Below are positions 49,416 to 56,986 of a DNA stretch of 64,000 nucleotides, piece by piece. This DNA comes from Streptomyces dengpaensis (GTDB lineage: Bacteria > Actinomycetota > Actinomycetes > Streptomycetales > Streptomycetaceae). The notes under the pieces are model-generated. The model searched no databases. It was given only the letters and a program-made list of their open reading frames with translations, and was not told the origin of the DNA. Made by a program: the position numbers and the translations under genes. Position 1 is the stretch's first letter. Each line of letters begins with the position of its first letter. The DNA lies in the NCBI RefSeq assembly GCF_002946835.1, contig NZ_CP026652.1, positions 2,604,001 through 2,668,000 of the forward strand. Reading direction: 5' to 3'.

Positions 49416-51727
49416 TGCCGCACAGTGCGAAGACCGAACTCGGCAACGCGCACGTCCTGCTCACCGGCGCGACCGGCTTCGTCGGGCAGGCCGTTCTTGA
49501 GCGGCTGCTCACCGATCACCCCGCCACCCACATCTCGCTCCTCGTGCGCGGGAAGGGCAGACAGACCGGGCAGGACCGGCTCCGGCAACTTCTGCGCAAG
49601 CCCGTGTTCGAGCGCTGGCGGGATGCTGTGGGGGCCGAAGAGGCCGAGCGCATCGTCCGTGAGCGGATCACGGTGCTCGACGGCAGCATGACCAGCATTC
49701 CTGAGCTGCCCTCACACCTTGACGTCGTCATCCACTCGGCGTCGACCGTCTCGTTCGACCCTCCCATCCACGAGGCGTTCGACACGAACGTCAACGGCGC
49801 CGTAAGCCTCTACCAGGCCCTGCTCTCCTCCGGATCGGACCCGCACGTCGTCCACGTGTCGACCTGCTACGTCGGGGGACTCCGTCGCGGTGTGGTGCCC
49901 GAGGCCAAGCTCGAGCACGACGTCGACTGGCGCACCGAGTGGGCCTCGGCAACGCAGGCCCACGAGCGCACCGAGCTCACCTCGCGGGAACCGGCGCAGC
50001 TCGAGCGGTTCATGTCCCGCGCCCGCGGCAACCACGGCAAGGAGGGCCCGATCGCGGCGGCCCGCGCGAGCGAGAACGCGCGGCGCGAGTGGGTGCGTTC
50101 CCACCTCGTCGACGCCGGCCGGCGGCGCGCCCAGAGCCTGGGGTGGACCGACGTCTACACACTGACGAAGGCACTCGCCGAACGTGCCGCGGAAGACCTC
50201 TGGGGCGAGGCCGGACACCGGCTTTCGGTGGTCCGGCCCGCGATCATCGAGAGCGCCCTCCAGCATCCGTTCCCCGGCTGGATCGACGGCTTCAAGGTCG
50301 CCGATCCGCTGATCTTCGCCTACGGCCGCGGCCAGCTGCCGGACTTCCCGGGGCTGCCCGACTCGATCGTCGATGTCATCCCCGTCGACTTCGTCGTCAA
50401 CGCCATCCTCGCCGCGGCGGCCAACCCGACCCCTGTCGACGAGCCGAAGTACTTCCACATCGCCTCGGGCGCGTCGAATCCGCTGCCTTTCCACCGCATG
50501 TACGAGAACGTACGCGACTACTACATGCAGCACCCGCTGCCCAAGGACGACGGTTTCGTCAAGGTACCGACCTGGAAGTTCGCGGGCGAGCGCAAGTTCA
50601 ACCGACGTCTTCTGCTGGCGAAGAAAAAGGCCGACCTGTGGGACGCCGGGCTGCGGCTGATGCCGAACGACGAGCGTAAGCGCGCTCTCACGGCCGAGAA
50701 CGCCAAGCTGCGCGCCGGCATCGCCACCCTCCGCAACTTCACCGACCTCTACCGCGCGTATGTGCAGACCCAGATCATCTTCGACGACCGCAACGCCCGC
50801 GCGCTGAACAACGCCCTTCCGGCCGAGGTGCGCGAGGACCGTGGCTTCGATGTGGAGCGGATCGACTGGGAGGTGTACCTGCAGAAGGTGCACCTCCCCT
50901 CCATGAGCGAGCTGACAGCGGCCTACCGTCGCCGGAAGGCCGCGGCCGCCCAGCCGGCGAACGCCCGCCTGAAACCCGAGCTGCCGCAGCGTACCGACGT
51001 GCTCGCCGTCTTCGACCTCGAACGGACCGTCGTCGACTCCAACATCGTCGAGCAGTACCTCTGGGTGCGTACCTCGGGCTTCCGCAAGGCGGCCTGGCCG
51101 AAGGAGGTCGCGGACCTGCTCGCCTCGCTGCCCGGCTACCTCCGCGCCGAGAAGCGCGACCGCGGCGAGTTCATCCGTGCGTTCCTGCGCCGCTACCGCG
51201 GAATGCCCGTCGCCCGTCTCGAGGAGGTCGTGCGGCGCGGCTACGCCGACACGATGCTGCGGCACACGAGCGCGGATGCCCTGGCGCGCATCCGCGAGCA
51301 CCGTGCGGCGGGTCACCGCACCGTCCTGGTCACCGGCTCCATCGGCCTGCTCGCCGCTCCGCTGGCCGGCCTGTTCGACGAGGTCGTCGGGAGCTCCATG
51401 CACGTGAAGGACGGTGTGCTCACCGGCTACCTCGCGAAGCCGCCGCTCGTCGACGAGGCGAGGGCCGCGTGGCTTCGGCGGTACGCCGAGGAGGGCGGCT
51501 ACGACCTCGCGGCCTCCTACGGATACGGCGACAGCCACTCCGACCTGCCGTGGCTGTCGCTGCTGGGCAAGCCCTCGGCGATCAACCCCGACGCCGAACT
51601 GGCGCGCGAGTCGCACAAGAGGAACTGGGACATCTACCGATGGAAGAGCGGCGGTTCGGGTGTGCGCCGCGAGGTCATCGCTGCACGGGCGACGATTCCG
51701 GCGCGCATCGACGAGAAGAGTGACTGA
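49415..51727 (+). CDS. Fatty acyl reductase (NAD-binding 4) fused to a HAD-IB domain
   Basis: A 770-residue protein from ATG 49415. The N-terminal half is an extended SDR of the male-sterility/fatty-acyl-CoA reductase type: LLTGATGFVGQAVLERLL (loop at 17-24), HSASTVSFDP, HVSTCYVGG and the catalytic pair Y248-K252 in VYTLTKALAE, then VVRPAIIESA and DVIPVDFVVNAIL. The C-terminal part (about 528-735) is a HAD-IB domain with FDLERTVVDSN (Asp534, Glu536), VTGSIGLLAAPLA and YGYGDSHSDLPWL. Such proteins reduce activated fatty acids to alcohols; the HAD part may dephosphorylate a lipid. Both junctions with neighbours are TGATG overlaps. Confidence 0.88.
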   Translation: MPHSAKTELGNAHVLLTGATGFVGQAVLERLLTDHPATHISLLVRGKGRQTGQDRLRQLLRKPVFERWRDAVGAEEAERIVRERITVLDGSMTSIPELPSHLDVVIHSASTVSFDPPIHEAFDTNVNGAVSLYQALLSSGSDPHVVHVSTCYVGGLRRGVVPEAKLEHDVDWRTEWASATQAHERTELTSREPAQLERFMSRARGNHGKEGPIAAARASENARREWVRSHLVDAGRRRAQSLGWTDVYTLTKALAERAAEDLWGEAGHRLSVVRPAIIESALQHPFPGWIDGFKVADPLIFAYGRGQLPDFPGLPDSIVDVIPVDFVVNAILAAAANPTPVDEPKYFHIASGASNPLPFHRMYENVRDYYMQHPLPKDDGFVKVPTWKFAGERKFNRRLLLAKKKADLWDAGLRLMPNDERKRALTAENAKLRAGIATLRNFTDLYRAYVQTQIIFDDRNARALNNALPAEVREDRGFDVERIDWEVYLQKVHLPSMSELTAAYRRRKAAAAQPANARLKPELPQRTDVLAVFDLERTVVDSNIVEQYLWVRTSGFRKAAWPKEVADLLASLPGYLRAEKRDRGEFIRAFLRRYRGMPVARLEEVVRRGYADTMLRHTSADALARIREHRAAGHRTVLVTGSIGLLAAPLAGLFDEVVGSSMHVKDGVLTGYLAKPPLVDEARAAWLRRYAEEGGYDLAASYGYGDSHSDLPWLSLLGKPSAINPDAELARESHKRNWDIYRWKSGGSGVRREVIAARATIPARIDEKSD

Positions 51728-52521
51728 TGGCTTTCGACATAGACAAGTACACGCAGAACTCCACCGGGGTGCAGTGGGCCGACCTCGACTTCGACGAGTT
51801 CGAGCGCAACCCGCTGCCCGAGGAGACGCTGCGCACGCTGCGCTACATGTGCGACATCGAATACCACACGGTCTGCTACATGCGTGATCTGCTGACGACC
51901 CCGTCTCACAACGAGCCCGCGGTGGGCGCTTTCATGACGATGTGGAACCGCGAGGAGTTCTGGCACGGCGAAGCGCTCGCGGCCGTGCTCGAGCGCCACG
52001 GCGTCCGAATCGACTTCGACGAGCTCAAGGCGACTCGTCTGAAGCTCGGCTGGAGGGACCGCTTGGGGACGGTGAAGCAGACGGCGATGAGCCGGCTCAT
52101 CGGAAATGACTTCGTCGCCGTGCACATGGCGTGGGGCGCGGCGAACGAGTGGTCGGCGACCGCGGCGTACCACCGGCTTGCCGCGCTGGAGAACCACCCG
52201 GTGCTGGTACCGCTGCTGAAGCGGATCGCGCAGCAGGAGACGAAGCACGTCGCGTTCTACGCGTCGCAGGCGCGTGAACGGCTCGCGGCGAGCAACAAGG
52301 CCCGCGTGCTCGCCCGGTTCGCGCTCGAAAAGGCCTGGGGCCCGGTCGGCTCGGGCGTCATGTCCGAGAGCGAGGTCACGCACGTCATGACCCACCTCTT
52401 CGCAGGCGCCGAGGGCCGCAGACTCATCCGCGACATCGACTCGCACATCGCGAAGCTGCCGGGCATGGACGGGCTGCGCATAGTCGAGGACTCCATGGAC
52501 AAGCGCGGCATCGCCTCCTGA
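51727..52521 (+). CDS. Ferritin-like diiron protein, possible acyl/alkyl-chain oxidase or desaturase
   Basis: A 264-residue helical protein from ATG 51727. Four helices carry a complete carboxylate diiron set: Glu45 in CDIEYHTVCY, Glu77 and His80 in EEFWH, Glu141 in ANEWSATAAYH, and Glu171 and His174 in QQETKHVAFY. This is the 4-Glu/2-His layout of ferritin-like oxidases such as acyl-ACP desaturase, AurF or aldehyde-deformylating oxygenase. With an acyl reductase and an ether-lipid synthase beside it, desaturation or oxidation of a fatty chain is plausible; the exact reaction is unknown. A paralogue with lost ligands is first in the same operon. Confidence 0.85.
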   Translation: MAFDIDKYTQNSTGVQWADLDFDEFERNPLPEETLRTLRYMCDIEYHTVCYMRDLLTTPSHNEPAVGAFMTMWNREEFWHGEALAAVLERHGVRIDFDELKATRLKLGWRDRLGTVKQTAMSRLIGNDFVAVHMAWGAANEWSATAAYHRLAALENHPVLVPLLKRIAQQETKHVAFYASQARERLAASNKARVLARFALEKAWGPVGSGVMSESEVTHVMTHLFAGAEGRRLIRDIDSHIAKLPGMDGLRIVEDSMDKRGIAS

Positions 52522-52540
52522 TGCTGTTGTCGAAGCGGCT

Positions 52541-52709
52541 CTAAGCGGCTCCGGGGAAGTGCGGGTGCGTTCCCGCGTCGTTCGGTGCGTGCTCTCGGCG
52601 TGCCGGACGAAGGCCCTCGTAGCGGAGCTACTTGGGTCTTCGTCCGGTGCGCCGAGAGGGCGTGCCGGGCGGCGTGGGGGCGTGCCTGAACTTCCCCGGG
52701 GCCGCTTAG
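52541..52709. repeat. 169-bp hairpin repeat, copy 1
   Basis: The ends are inverted repeats (CTAAGCGG and CCGCTTAG, then CCGGGGAAGT and ACTTCCCCGG); inside, CTCGGCGTGCCGGACGAAG pairs with CTTCGTCCGGTGCGCCGAG, and GTAGCGGAGCTAC caps the loop. The whole unit can fold as one long stem. A second copy of equal length lies at 60847-61015. It has no coding capacity of its own and looks like a MITE-like element. Confidence 0.9.
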
Positions 52710-52901
52710 TCACTGAGGGCGTGACGTGGTACCGCCGTCGGTCACGGACCAGGGCCCACAGGAGCCCTGCACAACGGATGTCGAGCGCCGCCGGATACCT
52801 TGTAGGTAAGCATCCGCAAGAAGTCCCCGAAAAATCCCCGGCGCCACGCGAGCCGCGTTTGCCGCGCCAGAACACCAGGTCAACATCATGATCAAAAGCG
52901 G

Positions 52902-52970
52902 CCGACATGACCGTCAAGTACAAGGAGACGGCCCGGGGCGGCCTTGCGGTGAACATCATCGAGTGCTGAC
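52902..52970 (+). pseudogene. Right copy of the 69-bp repeat: orphan sdaA 3' end
   Basis: Encodes [14 protein letters not shown] then LAVNIIEC and stop, with nothing resembling sdaA upstream. It is followed directly by a small hairpin and then the lysozyme gene, so it is likely the original end of sdaA displaced by the island. The 190 bp between the hairpin repeat and this copy hold no gene. Confidence 0.85.
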
Positions 52971-52991
52971 GCACGGGGATCAACCGTGCGA
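52971..52991 (+). terminator. Hairpin after the orphan sdaA end
   Basis: CGCACGG and CCGTGCG enclose GGATCAA immediately after the TGA of the orphan fragment. It is probably the ancestral sdaA terminator. Confidence 0.7.
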
Positions 52992-53051
52992 AGTCGGGGC
53001 AGAAACCAGGTACAACTCCTGTCACCCCACAAGCACTTGAGGGAGTCCCCC

Positions 53052-53609
53052 ATGCTGCGCGGCATCGACGTCAGTGCCTACCAGTCGTCCGCCTACGACA
53101 CCGACGGCCTCTCCTTCGTCTTCATCAAGGCGACGGAGGGCCGTTCGTACGTCAACCCGAAACTCGCCGCCCAGGTGAAGACGGCTCGTGACGCCGACTG
53201 CGTCGTCGGCTTCTACCACTTCCTGTGGCCCGGCAACATCACGGCCCAGGCGGAGTACTTCGTGAGCAGGGCCCCGGAAAGAGCGGGCGACTTGCTGGCC
53301 GTCGACTGGGAGACGACCGGCGACGGCACGCATGCGAGCAACGCGGAGAAGGACCGCTTCATCCGCAAGGTGAAGGAGCTGCGGCCGGACAACCGGGTCG
53401 TGCTGTACTCGAACCGGCACTTTTGGCTGAACATCGACACCACGTCATACAGCGGCGACGGCCTCTGGATCGCCGACTACGTGACCGCAGGCAAGCCGCG
53501 CATCAAGGCAAAGTGGCGCTTCCACCAGTACACCGACGAGCCGCTGGACAAGGACGTGGCCGACTTCGCAAGCAAGGCCGCATTGCGGGAGTGGGCCGAG
53601 AGCGCCTGA
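53052..53609 (+). CDS. GH25-type lysozyme/muramidase
   Basis: A 185-residue protein from ATG 53052, with GAGGGAG six bases upstream. The GH25 barrel is clear: MLRGIDVSAYQ, FIKATEGRSYVNP, GFYHFLWPG, LAVDWETTGD with the catalytic acid pair, and WIADYVTAGKP and FHQYTDEP near the end. It should cleave peptidoglycan glycans, yet no signal peptide is present, which is common for phage-like or unconventionally released members. It is the first core gene after the island. Confidence 0.92.
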   Translation: MLRGIDVSAYQSSAYDTDGLSFVFIKATEGRSYVNPKLAAQVKTARDADCVVGFYHFLWPGNITAQAEYFVSRAPERAGDLLAVDWETTGDGTHASNAEKDRFIRKVKELRPDNRVVLYSNRHFWLNIDTTSYSGDGLWIADYVTAGKPRIKAKWRFHQYTDEPLDKDVADFASKAALREWAESA

Positions 53610-53688
53610 CGACAAGGCTCGGCTGGCCTCCGACTAGGCTCTGGCCTGCGGTTCAACGGCGACCGCAGGGAAGAGCGGAGCTTCTGTC

Positions 53689-54228
53689 ATGGGTGGGAAG
53701 GTCACGGCGGTCAGCAGCAACGGGACGTATTCGTTCACCAAGCCGAACCGCGAGAGCATCCGGCTGCTCGCCGGGCTCGGGGTGGAGGGGGATGTGCATG
53801 CCGGGACGACGGTGAAGCACCGGTTCCGGATGGAGAAGGATCCCTCGCAGGTGAATCCGCGTCAGGTGCACCTCATGCACGAGGAGTTGTTCGACGAGCT
53901 TCGGGAGGCTGGGTTCGCCGTCGCTCCCGGGGAGCTCGGGGAGAACGTCACCACCCGGGGGATCGACCTGCTGGGGCTGCCGGTCGGGGCGCTCTTGCGC
54001 CTCGGCGACGAGGCCGTGGTCGAGATCACCGGATTGCGCAATCCCTGCGCGCAGATCGACAACTTCCAGGAGGGGCTGCTCAAGCAGGTGGTGGGGAGGG
54101 ACGACAGCGGCATCGTCTACAAGTCCGGTGTCATGAGTGTCGTACGGGAAGGCGGTGTGGTGCGGCCCGGGGACTCGGTCGACGTCGAGTTGCCGGACGG
54201 GCCGCACCGGCCGCTGGACATCGTCTGA
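53689..54228 (+). CDS. MOSC domain protein
   Basis: A 179-residue protein from ATG 53689, with GGAG eight bases upstream. It has GLGVEGDVHAGTTVKHR, RQVHLMHEELFDEL, the PGELGENVTTRGIDLLGLPVG block and the conserved Cys in GLRNPCAQID. MOSC domains bind molybdenum cofactor and carry sulfur or handle N-hydroxylated compounds; the exact role is unknown. Its stop is 3 bp from the convergent reductase stop. Confidence 0.93.
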   Translation: MGGKVTAVSSNGTYSFTKPNRESIRLLAGLGVEGDVHAGTTVKHRFRMEKDPSQVNPRQVHLMHEELFDELREAGFAVAPGELGENVTTRGIDLLGLPVGALLRLGDEAVVEITGLRNPCAQIDNFQEGLLKQVVGRDDSGIVYKSGVMSVVREGGVVRPGDSVDVELPDGPHRPLDIV

Positions 54229-54231
54229 GGG

Positions 54232-54894
54232 CTACGCCCGGAAGTCCGCCGGGCGCTCCGGGGACGCCTCCGCCAGGGCCTTCGTCACGGCGTCGAGGCC
54301 CTCCTGGAGGCCGTAGACCGGGGTGCCGGGCTGCTGGCGCCAGGAGTCGTCCAGGCTGCCCGCGTCCACGGTGTCGAAGCCGAGGTCGTCGATCAGGGCG
54401 CGGACGACACGCTTGGCGGCCTCGTCGTCGCCGGCGACCGGGAGGGCCATACGGTCCGGGGCGCCGGCCGGGCGGGGGCGGTCCAGGATGTCCTGGGCGT
54501 AGGTGCCGTTGAAGGCCTTGATGACGGTGTGGCCGATCTGCTGGGCCGTCCAGCGGCTCTCGGTGAGGCCCTCGTCCTCGATCGCGGCGATCCTGCCGTC
54601 GCGCTCCCGGGGGTAGTAGTTGCCGGTGTCGATGACGGCGACGCCGTCCGCCGCCTCGTCGAACAGCCCGGACGGCAGGTTCGGTACCGCCTTCACAGGG
54701 ATCGTGACGATCACTAGCTCGGCGCCGCGCGCCGCCTCCTCGGCCCTGACGGGCGTCGCGCCGGTCTCCTCGGCGAGCGTGGTGAGCGTGTGGGGCCCGC
54801 GGGAGTTGGCGACGGAGACGTCGTGTCCGAGGGCGGTGAGCCGCCGCGTGAGGTTGCCGCCGATGTTGCCCGCGCCGATGATGCCGATCTTCAT
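54232..54894 (-). CDS. NADPH-dependent F420 reductase-like protein
   Basis: A 220-residue Rossmann protein from ATG 54894 (MKIGIIGAGNIGGNLTRRLT). It has the GxGxxG nucleotide loop, SVANSRGPHTL, VTIPVKAVPNLP, DTGNYYPRERDG and IKAFNGTYAQDI, matching the Fno-like NADP:F420 oxidoreductase family, members of which also occur as general NADP oxidoreductases. It may move hydride between NADPH and F420. In-frame sequence up to 54951 is not needed. Confidence 0.87.
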   Translation of the reverse strand: MKIGIIGAGNIGGNLTRRLTALGHDVSVANSRGPHTLTTLAEETGATPVRAEEAARGAELVIVTIPVKAVPNLPSGLFDEAADGVAVIDTGNYYPRERDGRIAAIEDEGLTESRWTAQQIGHTVIKAFNGTYAQDILDRPRPAGAPDRMALPVAGDDEAAKRVVRALIDDLGFDTVDAGSLDDSWRQQPGTPVYGLQEGLDAVTKALAEASPERPADFRA

Positions 54895-55055
54895 GAGTTC
54901 CAGGCCCTTCCGGGATTGATGCTCCTGATGCGGTTTACCAACCCCGGGCACGGCATCACTATTCCGGCATGTACGGCATCCGGGAGACCGCCGCCAGGGC
55001 CGCGGTCAAGACCGCCGCCGGGCCGCCGCCAGCGCCGCCGTCTGGGCCAGAAAAC

Positions 55056-55091
55056 GAAGGGAGCCCACCGGTTCCCCGGTGGGCGCCCTTC
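55056..55091 (-). terminator. Rho-independent-like terminator after the EF-hand gene
   Basis: GAAGGGAGCCCACCGG pairs with CCGGTGGGCGCCCTTC (one mismatch) around a TTCC loop, and on the minus strand it is followed by GTTTTC, one of the few U-tracts in this window. It lies 7 bp past the EF-hand stop. Confidence 0.92.
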
Positions 55092-55098
55092 GGTGGTG

Positions 55099-55311
55099 CT
55101 ACTTGTTCAGGTGGGACCAGAACTCGTCGAACGAGAGGAGCTTGTCGCCGTTGACGTCACGGCTGTCGATGATGGCCTGCGCCACCGTCTCGGTGACGTT
55201 CCAGTCGCCCTCCTGGGCGAGGGCGGTCTTGAACTCGGCAGCGGTGACGAATCCGTCACCGTCCGTGTCGATCCGCTCGAACTGCTTGCGTGCCTCGTCG
55301 ATGTCCGCCAC
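55099..55311 (-). CDS. EF-hand calcium-binding protein
   Basis: A 70-residue protein from ATG 55311. Two EF-hands are seen: DTDGDGFVTAAEF is a full canonical loop, and SRDVNGDKLLSFDEF is the second. It resembles the small Cab calcium-binding proteins of Streptomyces (one is near this locus in S. coelicolor, from memory). It should be a cytosolic calcium buffer or sensor. A strong terminator follows. Confidence 0.93.
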   Translation of the reverse strand: MADIDEARKQFERIDTDGDGFVTAAEFKTALAQEGDWNVTETVAQAIIDSRDVNGDKLLSFDEFWSHLNK

Positions 55312-55358
55312 CGGTCCGCCCCTTCGTAGTGCATTACGCCATGTGTGCGAAGGTCAGA

Positions 55359-56273
55359 TTATCTGGCGAGCTGAGCGCGCAGTGCGGCGACCACCCAGGT
55401 GAACTCCTCACGGTGCGCCGGCAGCGGCTCCGTGCCGCGCATCAGCGTGTTCAGCTCCCGGAAGCGGGCCACCTCGACGTGCGCCGCGGACTCCATGCGT
55501 TCCAGTACGGCGGCCCTGTCGGCGTTGCCGAGCAACTGGCCCAGCACTTCGTCCGCCTCGGGCGACTCGGGGGCGATGCCCCGTTCCAGCGCCTCGCCCG
55601 CGAGCTGCACCAGGCGGCTCATGAACCAGAGGGACGTACCTGCCGGCACGTCCGGCCCCCGGTCCGCCGCGTTGAACTCGACCATCTTCCGCATCCGCGC
55701 GCGGAAGCCCCGGTCCTGTATCAACTCGGCCATCTCCACCCAGGCGTCCACCTGCTCGGGCGTGGGATCGTCGGGCAGCTCGGCGAGACCGAACCGCATC
55801 CGGGTGCGGATGTCGGGGTCCGCGGTGTCGAGGCCTCCGAAGGTCTCCTCCATGAAGTCGTCGATGATCCGCTTCCGCTCGGCGGCCGACAGCCGCGCCA
55901 GTTTGTTCATGAGTGTCATCTCCTCTGCGGTCGAGCCGCGTCGCGCCACGGTCGACAGCACCGCCCGGGTCACCTTCAGCGAGGCGATGTGCGCGTCCAG
56001 GGCCGTGACATGGGCCGCGGCCACCTCCGCGACCGTCGTCTCGCCGGCCAGCACCTTGCGTACGTCGTCCAGGCCCAGGCCCAACTCGCGCAGGGTACGG
56101 ATCAGTTCAAGGCGGGCGACGGACGCGGCGTCGTACAGGCGGTAGCCGCCCGGGGAGCGGGTCACCGGGGGCAGGGCGCCCTCGTCCGACCAGTAGCGGA
56201 TGGTGCGGACGGACAGGCCGGTGCTCCGGGACAGCTCGCCAATGGTGAAAAGTCCGGTGCTGTCTTCGATCAT
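55359..56273 (-). CDS. MerR-family transcriptional regulator
   Basis: A 304-residue protein from ATG 56273 (MIEDSTGLFTIGELSRSTGL). The N-terminal MerR helix-turn-helix and wing read IGELSRSTGLSVRTIRYWSD and SPGGYRLYDAASVARL, followed by a coiled-coil helix and a long helical C-terminal domain of unknown ligand (AWVEMAELIQDRGFRARMR). It faces a GNAT gene across a 46-bp gap, the usual arrangement for a MerR protein controlling the divergent promoter. Confidence 0.9.
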   Translation of the reverse strand: MIEDSTGLFTIGELSRSTGLSVRTIRYWSDEGALPPVTRSPGGYRLYDAASVARLELIRTLRELGLGLDDVRKVLAGETTVAEVAAAHVTALDAHIASLKVTRAVLSTVARRGSTAEEMTLMNKLARLSAAERKRIIDDFMEETFGGLDTADPDIRTRMRFGLAELPDDPTPEQVDAWVEMAELIQDRGFRARMRKMVEFNAADRGPDVPAGTSLWFMSRLVQLAGEALERGIAPESPEADEVLGQLLGNADRAAVLERMESAAHVEVARFRELNTLMRGTEPLPAHREEFTWVVAALRAQLAR

Positions 56274-56319
56274 GTCTGCGAGTGTGGGCCTTCCAGTGGG
56301 TGGAGACTCAAGGAGCGCG

Positions 56320-56955
56320 ATGGAGAGCTTGCGGGACATTCTCGACGCGGCGGCACAAGGCGTCTTCCCGCCGGCGGACGGCGGCACGACGATCGTGCCC
56401 CAGGCCTCCCCCCGGGACGCCGGCGTCCTGGCCTTCACCGCGCACTCCGTGGTCTTCACGGACGAGGATCCCCGCTGGGTACGCACGACGCTGAGCGCCG
56501 TCGGCTGCGACGCGCTCGCCGCCACCATGAACGCGCGGTTCCTCGCGGCCTTCATGGAGCGCACGGGACGCACGACGGACACCATCGACGTGATGACGGT
56601 GGGTTCCCCGCTTCCGGGCGAGCCGCCGCTCGCGCTCACGGAGATCGACGACCCCGGCCATCCCCGGGTCGTCAGTTCCCGCAGGCGGCGGGACGACGTG
56701 CGGGTGTGGACCGCGGACGGCGGCGTACTCGTCCTCGGGCGCGGGATCGCCGGGCGGCTGGAGGTCGCGGTCGAAGTCGACGACGGCGTACGGCAGCGGG
56801 GGCTGGGGCGGGCGCTCGCCTCGGCGGCGCGGCAGCTGAGCGCGGGCGAGCCGGTGTGGGCGCAGGTCTCGCCGGGGAACGCCCGCAGTCTGCGGGCGTT
56901 CCAGGCGGCCGGTTACGTTCCCGTGGGGGCGGAGGCGCTGCTCATCGCCCCGTGA
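56320..56955 (+). CDS. GNAT-family acetyltransferase
   Basis: A 211-residue protein from ATG 56320, with AAGGAG four bases upstream. The N-terminal part is not a typical GNAT fold (FTAHSVVFTDEDPRWVRTTL), but the end has the acetyl-CoA site VRQRGLGRALASAARQL and a last strand with SPGNARSLRAFQAAGYVPVG. The substrate is unknown. It is the presumed target of the divergent MerR regulator. Confidence 0.85.
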   Translation: MESLRDILDAAAQGVFPPADGGTTIVPQASPRDAGVLAFTAHSVVFTDEDPRWVRTTLSAVGCDALAATMNARFLAAFMERTGRTTDTIDVMTVGSPLPGEPPLALTEIDDPGHPRVVSSRRRRDDVRVWTADGGVLVLGRGIAGRLEVAVEVDDGVRQRGLGRALASAARQLSAGEPVWAQVSPGNARSLRAFQAAGYVPVGAEALLIAP

Positions 56956-56986
56956 CCGAGGTCAGTGCCCGTTGTCCGGACAGGCC

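Larger units (their letters stand above)
43961..52970. mobile_element. Genomic island inserted at the sdaA 3' end, carrying ether-lipid-like genes
   Basis: The region between the two sdaA-end copies contains only lipid-type genes absent from the flanking housekeeping order: an alkylglycerone-phosphate synthase-like enzyme, an acyltransferase, two reductases (one HAD-fused) and two ferritin-like proteins. The right-hand copy is followed by what looks like the original sdaA terminator and the next core gene. No integrase, transposase or excisionase was found inside, so the element is either a degraded integrative element or arrived by recombination with a relative. Confidence 0.75.

Noticed and set aside
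52571..52709. Small frames in the 169-bp repeat (start RVRSRVVRCVLSAC in both copies)
   Set aside because: The reading frames only reflect the repeated hairpin; differences between copies preserve pairing rather than protein.
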